From: Bacteroidaceae bacterium
Lineage (GTDB): Bacteria > Bacteroidota > Bacteroidia > Bacteroidales > Bacteroidaceae
Direction: 5' to 3'
DNA length: 38,169 nucleotides
NCBI GenBank assembly: GCA_017935785.1
Contig: JAGBGU010000007.1
Span: 1 to 38,169 of the forward strand
Shown here one piece after another: positions 1 to 6,899 of the stretch. Positions within the stretch are counted from its first letter, which is position 1. Each line of letters begins with the position of its first letter. The notes beneath the pieces are model-generated. The model searched no databases. It was not told where the DNA came from and was given only the letters and a program-made list of their open reading frames with translations. The translations under genes were made by a program, and so were the position numbers.

Positions 1-34
1 CTGTCCGGTAAAACTTTAGCGTTAAAAACGAATT

Positions 35-69
35 AGGGCTGACACTTCTCACGAGGTATCAGCCCTTTT
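35..69 (+). terminator. Hairpin terminator inside the IS-like end
   Basis: AGGGCTGA (35-42) pairs with TCAGCCCT (59-66) and is followed by TTT. It sits just before the transposase promoter, where such a hairpin would stop read-through from outside into a transposase gene. Confidence 0.5.
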
Positions 70-72
70 GGT

Positions 73-80
73 TATCTTTG
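73..80 (+). promoter_or_regulatory. -7 box of the truncated transposase
   Basis: TATCTTTG fits the Bacteroidetes consensus TAnnTTTG and lies 24 bp before the ATG at 105. Confidence 0.5.
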
Positions 81-104
81 TTTTGGACTAACATAAATAT
101 AACC

Positions 105-140
105 ATGGGCAAAGATAGTCATTTTACCGGACAGCAATAA
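105..140 (+). pseudogene. Transposase start codons, truncated after 11 residues
   Basis: The ATG at 105 opens a frame reading MGKDSHFTGQQ and then TAA (138-140). The first ten residues look like the N-terminus of IS4-family transposases common in Bacteroidetes (from memory, not searched). The similarity ends where the inverted repeat ends at 134, and the rest of the transposase is absent from the window. Not functional. Confidence 0.5.
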
Positions 141-158
141 TTTTTAGAACATCCCTTA
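137..158 (+). repeat. Fragment of the 21209-21409 repeat end
   Basis: These 22 bases are identical to 21388-21409 (core TTTTTAGAACATCCCTTA), the right terminal repeat of the element at 21209-21409. The copy starts within 3 bp of the end of the IS-like segment. The rest of that element is not present here, which fits an IS having inserted into or deleted a former copy. Confidence 0.65.
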
Positions 159-416
159 AATGATTTTTTGCCGCTTTTTATGTATTAGATAGCCGAAAAA
201 TGTGTATGTTGGCACTGAAAGTTTATGGCTGAAGGCAAAAGCCGGGCTATCCGCAAGACAATGAAAGGATTTTGTCATGTGTGAGGATCTGGGAAAAACA
301 TATAAGGACAGTGCGGAATACTTAGTGGCCTTTTTCTACCAAAGCGCTATTCGCCGAATGCAGAACGAGATTGGAGAGAAAGAACGTAACACAAAAAAGA
401 GCCTCTCTTTTCTGTT
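159..416. other. Gene-free left flank
   Basis: No supported gene. The longest plus frame (277-420, 47 codons, MCEDLGKTYK...) has no promoter, resembles nothing I know, and runs into the stop codon of the convergent MBL gene. The 3' part contains a weak AT-rich hairpin (395-411). It may be degraded mobile-element flank. Confidence 0.4.
391..411 (-). terminator. Weak terminator of the MBL gene
   Basis: On the minus strand AAAAGAG-AGG-CTCTTTT is followed by further T residues, 6 bp beyond the MBL stop codon. The stem is 7 bp and AT-rich, so this is only a candidate. Confidence 0.35.
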
Positions 417-1238
417 TTAGCCCACTTCCACCACATCGCCGCCACTGAGATAGGATATCTGGTCAAGCATTAGGACACGGAGCCTGTTGTATTGTTCCTC
501 TCCGGTACAGTGCATGGTATAGTAACGGCAATGGGGATAGGCCAGGAGCGACTGGGCAAGGTCTCGGATGTAACGTTCCTCTTCCTGGGGAGGAAGTCCG
601 CTTTTTACCAGATGCATGCCGGCAAAAACGTAGGTGGGCGGATGACCGGCCAGACGCGTAGCTTCCTGCATTATGGTGACGATTCCGGAATGAGCACAGC
701 CGGCAAAGAGAACGGTGTGCGCACCCTCTTCTATCAAAAGGTTCTGTTCGTGGGAAAAGGTGTCATGTTTCTTCTTGTCCGGGCCATATAGCCAGCGGTT
801 GCCCGGAGGTGCGTCTGTTTTTTCCCTCCCGAGGGAAAATATTTTTCCTCCCGAGGAAAATGAAACCAGCCCCTCACAAAGGCGGACTTGCGGATGGTGC
901 TCCAGCGAAGCATCGAGCCCGATAAAATGCATGCCAGTATCGCGCAAGGAATAATGAGGGAGAAAAGCTTCGCGGTGGGCATACACCGGGGCATGACTGT
1001 TCAGTGCAAGAAAATGAGAAAGCCCCCCGCCATGATCGTAATGGCCATGCGAAAGGACGGCAGCATCCACAAGTGAAAGGTCTATCCCCAACCGTCGCGC
1101 ATTCTGCACGAAAAAGTCGCTCTGCCCCATATCAAACAATATCCGCTGTCCGTCTGACAAGCGGATGTGAAGGCTCAGACCATGCTCGGCGGCAAAACCT
1201 TCTCTGGCGGTATTTTCCGCTAAAACCGTAATACGCAT
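417..1238 (-). CDS. MBL-fold metallohydrolase (COG1237-like)
   Basis: A 273-residue cytoplasmic metallo-beta-lactamase-fold protein with no signal peptide. The metal-binding signature H64-x-H66-x-D68-H69 (LSHGHYDHGGG) is intact. Further ligand-like histidines are at H183 (GCAHSG), H209 (GMH) and H243 (MHC). Order and spacing match the COG1237 group, whose archaeal members are annotated as dihydropterin-ribofuranosyl-aminobenzene-phosphate synthase; the substrate in Bacteroidales is unknown, so that name should not be transferred. The ATG at 1238 is the only sensible start. The gene lies 78 bp behind the outer-membrane barrel gene with a hairpin between them, so it may have its own promoter, though I see no good -7 box. 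Residues 127-140 are encoded by an odd pair of tandem palindromes (820-860), a likely insertion in a surface loop. Confidence 0.85.
   Translation of the reverse strand: MRITVLAENTAREGFAAEHGLSLHIRLSDGQRILFDMGQSDFFVQNARRLGIDLSLVDAAVLSHGHYDHGGGLSHFLALNSHAPVYAHREAFLPHYSLRDTGMHFIGLDASLEHHPQVRLCEGLVSFSSGGKIFSLGREKTDAPPGNRWLYGPDKKKHDTFSHEQNLLIEEGAHTVLFAGCAHSGIVTIMQEATRLAGHPPTYVFAGMHLVKSGLPPQEEERYIRDLAQSLLAYPHCRYYTMHCTGEEQYNRLRVLMLDQISYLSGGDVVEVG
820..860. repeat. Two tandem palindromes inside the MBL gene
   Basis: TTTTCCCTC-CC-GAGGGAAAA (820-839) is a 9-bp-arm palindrome. TTTTCCTC-CC-GAGGAAAA (843-860) is a second with 8-bp arms. Their centres are exactly 22 bp apart. They encode the segment between the metal motif and the GCAHSG motif without breaking the frame. 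Confidence 0.75.
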
Positions 1239-1252
1239 TTACTTAAAACGAG

Positions 1253-1294
1253 AAGAACCCGCATGACACATAACTATGCGCCAAACGGGTTCTT
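1253..1294 (-). terminator. Hairpin after the outer-membrane barrel gene
   Basis: AAGAACCCG (1253-1261) pairs with CGGGTTCTT (1286-1294); an inner GCAT/ATGC pair lies in the loop. It begins 23 bp past the stop codon of the upstream gene on the minus strand. There is no clean T-run directly after the stem, so strength is uncertain. Confidence 0.4.
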
Positions 1295-1316
1295 GTATAC
1301 TGACTATCAGGAGTCA

Positions 1317-1814
1317 TCAGAAGAAGAAACCAAAACCTAACTTGAGACCAACCGTACTTCCCTCTGAGAATTTGTTCATACAAAGGTCGTAATAAACTGC
1401 CGGTTCTATGCTGACATACTGGTTCAGGAAGAAGCAGTATCCCACCTCGGGCGTCAGCTGTACGTAATTGTGATTTGGGGCGCGGTGTTCGTACTGCAGT
1501 CCCATGCCCAGATAGATTCCGTTCTGCTGAATATAATAGCGTGCGCCAGCACCCAACTGTACGTTGTTCACATCAGCGGCGTTTTTCACAAACTGGTGGT
1601 TATAGCCGAAACGGCCGTACAGCATCCAATCGTCCACCACGAAGAAACCGCCCGTGGCCTGCATGCCGAAGGTTACTTTCTGATCCTTGCTATAAGACAG
1701 GTTCAGTCCGGTCAGCGAGGTGTTCAGATACGACGTGTACTGTTCAAACTGTGCCGAAGCACTCAGAGAAACCACTGCAAGAAGCAGGGTAAAGATGATT
1801 TTTTTCATACGCAT
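1317..1814 (-). CDS. Small outer-membrane beta-barrel protein
   Basis: A 165-residue precursor with a signal peptide (KKIIFTLLLAVVSLSASAQ, cut after the ASAQ region). The mature part of about 145 residues has alternating hydrophobic/polar strands rich in Tyr, Phe and Gly (for example GMQATGGFFVVDDWMLYGRF) and ends in LGFGFFF, the terminal aromatic expected of a protein folded by the BAM machinery. This fits the small outer-membrane barrel (OMP_b-brl / OmpW-OmpX-like) group. No enzymatic motif is visible and I cannot assign a function. Two in-frame ATGs (1814 and 1808) are both possible; the second gives MKKII at once. A candidate promoter lies 16 bp upstream, and the gene is 52 bp behind cstA, so it may also be co-transcribed with it. 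Confidence 0.8.
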   Translation of the reverse strand: MRMKKIIFTLLLAVVSLSASAQFEQYTSYLNTSLTGLNLSYSKDQKVTFGMQATGGFFVVDDWMLYGRFGYNHQFVKNAADVNNVQLGAGARYYIQQNGIYLGMGLQYEHRAPNHNYVQLTPEVGYCFFLNQYVSIEPAVYYDLCMNKFSEGSTVGLKLGFGFFF

Positions 1815-1830
1815 TTCTTTTTTGTCTCTA

Positions 1831-1838
1831 CGAAGATA
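1831..1838 (-). promoter_or_regulatory. Candidate -7 box of the barrel gene
   Basis: TATCTTCG differs from TAnnTTTG at one position and lies 16 bp upstream of the first ATG. Weak evidence. Confidence 0.35.
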
Positions 1839-1865
1839 AGGATTATCGTTCTCTCCACCAAATTT

Positions 1866-3284
1866 TCACTGATTTTTTAAGATTTGTTTAGATTTCCAAC
1901 GGAAGAACAGAGCGGCCAGCAACAGAGCCAATAAGCCTCCGGAAATCATTGATACCGCCAGCGGAAGGGCGAAGCCTTCGGGAGCTGTAAGGATATAACT
2001 GCTGGTTATGAAGGTCATGAACATGGCAGGCAGCAGGGCTATCCAGTAACACTTTTGATTGCGCGCCAGCCACACGGAAAGCGCCCAAAGGGTTATCATG
2101 CCCAGTGTCTGGTTGAACCACGCAAAGTAACGCCATAGCACATCAAAATCCACCACCATCAGAATGGCGGAAAGCACAAAGATTGGCAGGCAGAGCGCCA
2201 GTCGGCGCCACAGTTTGTCCTGCGGGAAGTGCAGAAAATCGGCGGCAATAAGGCGTGCAGAGCGGAAGGCTGTGTCTCCACTGGTAACAGGAGCCGCCAC
2301 CACACCGAGGATGGCCAGAATGGCACCAAGCGTACCCATCCAGTTCTGACAGATTTCATTTACCACCACGGCGGGATTGCCCATCTCGGCCAAGCGTTCG
2401 TAACTACCGGCAAACTTGATTGCCGCAGCGGCCCAAATAAGAGCAACTATACCCTCTACTATCATTGCTCCGTAAAACACCGGACGCCCCAAACGCTCGT
2501 TTTTCATACAACGTGCCATCATGGGACTTTGCGTGGCATGGAATCCGCTTATGGCACCGCAAGCCACGGTTATGCACAGCATGGGCAGTACGGCAAGTCC
2601 CTTGGGATGATGACTGGCCAGTCCGTCCGTCACTTCAGGCATCCAACCGGGATTGGACATTACGCCATAGCCCACGCCCACAGCCATAATGAGCAACGCC
2701 ACGCCAAAGAGCGGATAAATGCGGCCTATCAGCTGGTCTATAGGCAACAGCGTAGCCAATATATAATAAATAAAGATTACTGCGCTCCATACGCCCACGG
2801 TACCCCAAGCACCCCAGCCGCTGGTCATGTTGGCAAGCAGGCCGGCCGGCGTGGTCACAAAGACAGCGCCCACAAGCACCATCAGCACCATGGCGCACAC
2901 TCGCATGACATTACGGATAACAGGACCCAGTTCACCGCCCACAATCTCGGGCAACGAAGCCCCATCCTGGCGAAGACTGATCATTCCACTCAGATAGTCG
3001 TGTACGGCTCCGGCAAAGATGCAACCGAAAACAATCCACAAATAAGCCGAAGGTCCATAAAGGATACCCATAATGGCACCGAAAATGGGCCCAGTACCGG
3101 CAATGTTAAGGAACTGGATGAGGAACACTTTCCAGGTGGGCATGGGCATATAGTCCACCCCATCGGCACGGGTATAACATGGAGTCTTTCGGTTCGCATC
3201 CACCCCGAACACCTTCTCCACAAAAGCGCCATAAAGCACATATCCCAGAATTAGGCATGCTAAAGCCACAAAAAAAGTAATCAT
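1866..3284 (-). CDS. cstA: Carbon starvation protein CstA family transporter
   Basis: A 472-residue polytopic inner-membrane protein. The N-terminal part (LILGYVLYGAFVEKVFG, then the IQFLNIAGTGPIFGAIMG segment and HDYLSGMISLRQDGASLPEIVG) is the conserved CstA signature. A dozen or so hydrophobic segments follow. It is the short form usual in Bacteroidetes; E. coli CstA has about 700 residues. E. coli members import peptides or pyruvate; the substrate here cannot be read from sequence. The ATG at 3284 is fixed by a -7 box 31 bp upstream (3315-3322). The gene is divergent from a LuxR-type regulator, the two promoters being only 34 bp apart, so that regulator is a plausible controller. Confidence 0.92.
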   Translation of the reverse strand: MITFFVALACLILGYVLYGAFVEKVFGVDANRKTPCYTRADGVDYMPMPTWKVFLIQFLNIAGTGPIFGAIMGILYGPSAYLWIVFGCIFAGAVHDYLSGMISLRQDGASLPEIVGGELGPVIRNVMRVCAMVLMVLVGAVFVTTPAGLLANMTSGWGAWGTVGVWSAVIFIYYILATLLPIDQLIGRIYPLFGVALLIMAVGVGYGVMSNPGWMPEVTDGLASHHPKGLAVLPMLCITVACGAISGFHATQSPMMARCMKNERLGRPVFYGAMIVEGIVALIWAAAAIKFAGSYERLAEMGNPAVVVNEICQNWMGTLGAILAILGVVAAPVTSGDTAFRSARLIAADFLHFPQDKLWRRLALCLPIFVLSAILMVVDFDVLWRYFAWFNQTLGMITLWALSVWLARNQKCYWIALLPAMFMTFITSSYILTAPEGFALPLAVSMISGGLLALLLAALFFRWKSKQILKNQ

Positions 3285-3314
3285 ATTTTTCAGAATTTAT
3301 TGTTAATTGTAATG

Positions 3315-3322
3315 CAAAGATA
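3315..3322 (-). promoter_or_regulatory. -7 box of cstA
   Basis: TATCTTTG on the minus strand is a perfect TAnnTTTG box. Transcription would start near 3310, giving a leader of about 25 nt. Confidence 0.65.
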
Positions 3323-3355
3323 GAGTTTTTTTACATAAATTCCACTAAAAAACAC

Positions 3356-3363
3356 TATCTTTG
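3356..3363 (+). promoter_or_regulatory. -7 box of the LuxR gene (leaderless)
   Basis: TATCTTTG ends 4 bp before the ATG at 3368. In Bacteroidetes the start site lies about 5 bases after this G, which is the A of the start codon, so the mRNA would have no leader. Confidence 0.65.
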
Positions 3364-3367
3364 TGGC

Positions 3368-3958
3368 ATGAACGTTCCCGAAATAGCCATTCTCGATGCC
3401 AACGTACTGACACAACTGGGGCTGAAAACTCTGTTGAACCGCATTGTACCCCAGGCTCAGGTGCGTACGTTCCACACATTCAAACAATTGGTGTGCGACT
3501 GCCCCGACGCCTTTGTGCATTACTTCATAGAAGCACAAATGTTGGTGGAGCACAACTCCTTCTTCATTGAACGCAGGGCACGAACCGTTGTACTGGTGCG
3601 CGGTCTGGGTACACTACCGCAGGCCAGCGACTTTCATGTACTGGACGTCACGCAGGACGAGAATACGCTGATACGTTCCATGCTGCAACTGATGCAATCA
3701 GCTCATGCGCACGGCCGCAACTTACCTCCGCGCACACCCTGGGAAGAGCCTTGCGGACTTTCACCAAGAGAAGTGGACGTGCTTAGACTCATTGCCAAAG
3801 GCTTTATCAACAAGGAAATAGCAGAACAGTTGTGCATCTCGCTCACCACCGTCATTACCCACCGCAAAAGCATCATGCAGAAACTGGGCATACGCAATGT
3901 GTCCGGCCTTACCATCTATGCCGTAATGAACGGTTATCTGGATATTCATGAGATATAG
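3368..3958 (+). CDS. LuxR-type transcription regulator with degenerate receiver
   Basis: A 196-residue DNA-binding protein. Residues 131-191 are a complete LuxR helix-turn-helix (LSPREVDVLRLIAKG, then KEIAEQLCISLTTVITHRK and KLGIRNVSGLTIYA). The N-terminal 110 residues have a receiver-like start (EIAILDANVLTQLGLKTLL), but the segment where the phospho-accepting Asp should end strand 3 reads AFVHYFIEAQML with no Asp. Phosphorylation is therefore doubtful, and the protein may sense by another route. No histidine kinase gene is near. It is the only plus-strand gene before proS and diverges from cstA, which suggests it regulates cstA and perhaps itself. The start at 3368 is needed to keep strand 1 of the receiver and agrees with the promoter position. 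Confidence 0.88.
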   Translation: MNVPEIAILDANVLTQLGLKTLLNRIVPQAQVRTFHTFKQLVCDCPDAFVHYFIEAQMLVEHNSFFIERRARTVVLVRGLGTLPQASDFHVLDVTQDENTLIRSMLQLMQSAHAHGRNLPPRTPWEEPCGLSPREVDVLRLIAKGFINKEIAEQLCISLTTVITHRKSIMQKLGIRNVSGLTIYAVMNGYLDIHEI

Positions 3959-3984
3959 GAAGAGAAGTTGTTAAAGAGGGGTAA

Positions 3985-4034
3985 TAAAAAACCATTCTAG
4001 AAAACCTAGAAATTCCAGACCTTCTAGAATGGTT
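3985..4034 (-). terminator. Terminator of the flavodiiron unit
   Basis: AACCATTCTAGA (3990-4001) pairs perfectly with TCTAGAATGGTT (4023-4034). On the minus strand the stem is followed by TTTTTATTA. It lies between the convergent LuxR and flavodiiron genes and serves at least the latter. Confidence 0.75.
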
Positions 4035-4082
4035 AGAAGATAACCAAAAACGAATGTAGGCCATCTCCCTGAATTATAATCC

Positions 4083-5246
4083 TTATTTCGCCAGAATGGC
4101 ATCGGCCAAAGCCTCCATGGCCGGGATATCCGTCTGTTTCATCCGACTGTGCAGGGTTACTATCGGCTCAGCCAACGTGATATCCTTCATCTGATCCAGG
4201 ATTGAACGCATAGCCCGCGCCGCACACGGCGCCCAAGAGCCGTTCTCAATGATGCCGATTCTGCGTTTCTGGAAGTTCTTTATCTGCAGATGGTGCAGGA
4301 AATCGTGCATTACAGGGAAAACTCCGCCATCATAACTGCTGGCTGCGAGTACCATGCGAGGATAACGGAAGGCGTCCTCTATAACCTCGGCCATGTCGCT
4401 ACGCGAAAGGTCGCTTACCACCACCTTTTCTGCCCCACGGGCACGGAGCATATCAGCAAACTTCTGCGCTGCCGCTGCCGTTCCCCCGTGAATACTGGCA
4501 TAAGCCACCAGAACGCCTTCGCTTTCGGGTTCGTAACGACTCCATGTATCATATAAAGAGAGGTAAGGGGTAAGGTCACCCGACAACACGGGGCCATGCA
4601 AAGGACAAATGGTACGGATGTCCAATGTGGCCGCCTTCTTGAGCACGGCCTGTACCTGGGCACCATATTTGCCACAGATATTAAAATAATAACGGCGTGC
4701 CTCGCAAGCCCAGTCATCCGTCTCGTTGCACAAGGCACCGAATTTGCCGAAGCCATCAGCGGCAAACAACACCTTTTCAGTCTGCTCATAACTCATCAAC
4801 ACCTCGGGCCAATGCACCATGGGCGCAGCAATGAACTGCAGCACATGCTGTCCCAGGCAGAGGGTGTCGCCCTCCTTCACCGTGAGGATGCGCCCCTCAA
4901 AGTCGGTCCCTTCAAAGAAATTGGGCAGCATTTTGGCGGCAGCGGCAGACAACACCACCTTCAGGCCAGGATACGCCTCTACCGTCTGTGCTATGAGGGA
5001 CGCGTGGTCGGGTTCCATGTGATGTACCACCAGATAGTCTGGCTGACGGCCGTTCAGCGCCGCAGCAAGATTAGTTTTCCACTCGGCACCTTTGCGAGCG
5101 TCTACCGTATCCATCACAGCCACCTTCTCATCCAAAATCACATAGCTGTTATAACTCATTCCTTCGGGTACCACATATTGGCTCTCGAACAAGTCTATAT
5201 CCAAATCGTCCGTTCCGATATAACGGATTGTGTCTGAAATCTTCAT
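4083..5246 (-). CDS. fprA: A-type flavoprotein / flavodiiron protein
   Basis: A 387-residue soluble protein with two domains. Residues 1-240 are a metallo-beta-lactamase-fold diiron domain with ligands H76-x-E78-x-D80-H81, H145, D164 and H217 (motifs HHMEPDH, MVHWPEVL, PLHGPV). Residues 245-387 are a flavodoxin domain with the FMN phosphate loop YASIHGGTAAAA. Such proteins reduce O2 to water or NO to N2O and protect anaerobes from these gases. No rubredoxin or NADH-oxidoreductase domain is fused, so an external electron donor is needed. The start is only 15 bp behind the GHL10 gene on the same strand, so the two share a transcript. The link of a gas-detoxifying enzyme with a secreted glycosidase looks incidental. 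Confidence 0.93.
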   Translation of the reverse strand: MKISDTIRYIGTDDLDIDLFESQYVVPEGMSYNSYVILDEKVAVMDTVDARKGAEWKTNLAAALNGRQPDYLVVHHMEPDHASLIAQTVEAYPGLKVVLSAAAAKMLPNFFEGTDFEGRILTVKEGDTLCLGQHVLQFIAAPMVHWPEVLMSYEQTEKVLFAADGFGKFGALCNETDDWACEARRYYFNICGKYGAQVQAVLKKAATLDIRTICPLHGPVLSGDLTPYLSLYDTWSRYEPESEGVLVAYASIHGGTAAAAQKFADMLRARGAEKVVVSDLSRSDMAEVIEDAFRYPRMVLAASSYDGGVFPVMHDFLHHLQIKNFQKRRIGIIENGSWAPCAARAMRSILDQMKDITLAEPIVTLHSRMKQTDIPAMEALADAILAK

Positions 5247-5261
5247 TGTTTTTCTTTGTCT

Positions 5262-6803
5262 TTAATAAATCATACTACGTTTCTTCAACTCTTCTGCCCA
5301 GGGATGAACCGACTTACTCTTTACCGACAATCCGTCGATATACAGCGGTTCGCTCTCGTTCCCGCAACGGTCTATAGCCGTAACGGCCAGATGCATACCG
5401 TACAATGTGGCGTTGAGCAGGTTATAGGTATAGGTGGTTTCTGTTGTCACCGTCAGCAAGTTGCGTGCATCGTTCACGTCCACCGGCCGTTCCTGACTGG
5501 CATAAACGGCATAGCGGCAATACGAACCGTTATCCTGCTGTGCTTTCCATGACACTTCTTCCATGATACCCTGAACACGCTTGCGATCGAGCAGTTCAGG
5601 ACGCTGGGGCGGCATGCTGTCCTGCCAAGTCATAGGCGGCAGCATGGCCGGATACGGATAGAACTCTCCCTGCAGATAGTCATAAAGTCCCTTGGTATTG
5701 TCTGTCAGGTGCAAGGTACGGAAATAGGCCTGTCCCTGCAACCGTTCGCTCCGCATAAACGCCAACTGGCGCTGTATTACGTCAAGCGGCCAGTCCTTTT
5801 CCTTGGGATGCAGAAAATAAATGCCCAGCCCCGGTGCTATGGTGCGGCCGTGACTCTGCTCTTGCCAGTCAGCGGCAAAGGGGAAGAAATGGTCATCCTT
5901 GAAATACATCATGGGGCAGAGCATATCCATTATGCCCTGTTCCAGCCAAGCCTGCGCTTCTTGATAGACCGTGCCCCATGCCGACCAGCCACGGGCAGAA
6001 TAACGGCTCACATCGGCATGCTTGCCCACAGGACTGCAGCTCAACCGTACCCAAGGCTTTACCTGCTTTACATCATTGTATATGGTGCGAACCATTTGGG
6101 TCACGTTAGCTCGTCGCCAATCAGCCTTGTTCTGTTTCTTGCCATATTTGCGATAAGTGGAGCCGTCGGCAAAACTTTCAGCCTTCTCGGGATAACGGAT
6201 ATAATCCAGATGGATGCCGTCGACATCGTAATTTGAGACGATTTCCTTACAGATGCTGCTTACATATTCAGCAGAACCGGGCAGGCCAGGATCCAGATAA
6301 TACTGGCCGTCATGCCTGCGCAACAGTTTGGGATGGGTGTTTATCAAACTCTTCTTGCCTATCTTCCTGGCCTGTGCGGTTTTGAAACAGGGGACGGCCA
6401 CCACCCAGGCATGCAGTTCCATGCCGCGTTTGTGACATTCCTCAATGGCAAAGGCCAAAGGGTTGTACCCTGGATCCTTGTCATATTTACCGGTCAGTGC
6501 CACATCCCAAGGCTCAATCTTACTGGGGTAAACCACGCTGCCACGAATGCGTGTCTGGAAAAACACCGTATTGATACCGCATTGCTGCAATTGATCCAGC
6601 AATTGGCATAATTCCTTCTGTTGTTTCTGCCTGTTTTCCGCACTCGTTGCCTTGGCCTTGGGCCAGTCCAGTCCACTCAGCGTAGTAAGCCAGGCTCCAC
6701 GCACTTCATATTTGGGCACTGGGTTCTGCATCAATATATCCGTTTGGGCCTTTCCACAAAGCATCACCAGCAAAAGCACCCACAGTAAGCCTATTCTTTT
6801 CAT
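5262..6803 (-). CDS. Secreted GHL10-type glycosidase-like protein (DUF187)
   Basis: A 513-residue secreted protein beginning MKRIGLLWVLLLVMLCGKAQ, a signal peptide. The family signature follows at once (EVRGAWLTTLSGLDWP at residues 33-48), then NTVFFQTRIRGSVVYPS, the GMELHAWV segment and DVDGIHLDYIRYP, as in the glycosyl-hydrolase-like 10 family, a TIM-barrel group of unproven substrate, possibly peptidoglycan or other glycans. The C-terminal 130 residues look like an FN3-type beta domain. A longer frame opens at 6869, but the -7 box at 6808-6815 lies inside it, so I take the ATG at 6803. The flavodiiron gene follows 15 bp downstream. Confidence 0.87.
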   Translation of the reverse strand: MKRIGLLWVLLLVMLCGKAQTDILMQNPVPKYEVRGAWLTTLSGLDWPKAKATSAENRQKQQKELCQLLDQLQQCGINTVFFQTRIRGSVVYPSKIEPWDVALTGKYDKDPGYNPLAFAIEECHKRGMELHAWVVAVPCFKTAQARKIGKKSLINTHPKLLRRHDGQYYLDPGLPGSAEYVSSICKEIVSNYDVDGIHLDYIRYPEKAESFADGSTYRKYGKKQNKADWRRANVTQMVRTIYNDVKQVKPWVRLSCSPVGKHADVSRYSARGWSAWGTVYQEAQAWLEQGIMDMLCPMMYFKDDHFFPFAADWQEQSHGRTIAPGLGIYFLHPKEKDWPLDVIQRQLAFMRSERLQGQAYFRTLHLTDNTKGLYDYLQGEFYPYPAMLPPMTWQDSMPPQRPELLDRKRVQGIMEEVSWKAQQDNGSYCRYAVYASQERPVDVNDARNLLTVTTETTYTYNLLNATLYGMHLAVTAIDRCGNESEPLYIDGLSVKSKSVHPWAEELKKRSMIY

Positions 6804-6807
6804 ACTG

Positions 6808-6815
6808 CAAAGGTA
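6808..6815 (-). promoter_or_regulatory. -7 box of the GHL10 gene (leaderless)
   Basis: TACCTTTG fits TAnnTTTG and ends 4 bp before the ATG at 6803, the same spacing as at the LuxR gene. It also excludes the upstream start. Confidence 0.55.
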
Positions 6816-6840
6816 GTGAAAGCCATATAGAAAACAAAGA

Positions 6841-6867
6841 AAAGAAGGAAAAAACTTCCTTCTTTTC
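6841..6867 (-). terminator. Terminator after the receptor/lipoprotein unit
   Basis: AAAAGAAGGAA (6841-6851) pairs perfectly with TTCCTTCTTTT (6857-6867). It lies 33 bp past the lipoprotein stop codon; the second arm itself supplies the T-run on the minus strand. Confidence 0.65.
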
Positions 6868-6899
6868 ATATTTGTTAATATTGGATGATGCCGCGTCCT

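Larger units (their letters stand above)
1..134 (+). mobile_element. IS-like end or 134-bp MITE-like element
   Basis: The first 13 bases (CTGTCCGGTAAAA) are repeated inverted and exactly at 122-134, giving a 134-bp segment bounded by perfect 13-bp inverted repeats. Inside are a hairpin terminator (35-69), a Bacteroidetes -7 box (73-80) and an ATG (105) whose first codons read MGKDSHFTGQ, which resembles the start of Bacteroidetes IS4-type transposases. The right inverted repeat lies inside those codons. This could be the left end of a full IS cut off here, or a small non-autonomous derivative that uses the internal copy of the repeat as its second end. Because the window starts at this base, the outer junction cannot be seen. 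Confidence 0.6.

Noticed and set aside
277..420. Plus-strand 47-codon frame at the left edge
   Set aside because: No promoter, no similarity I recognise, and it runs into the convergent MBL gene. A small unknown gene cannot be fully excluded.
2229..3254. Plus-strand 341-codon frame opposite cstA
   Set aside because: It is antisense to a clear transporter gene; its protein is rich in His, Gly and Gln with no domain or signal, and there is no promoter.
3985..4034. Third phased palindrome array (TTCTAGAA repeated)
   Set aside because: Only two units, 27 bp apart; the segment is better explained as one perfect 12-bp terminator stem.
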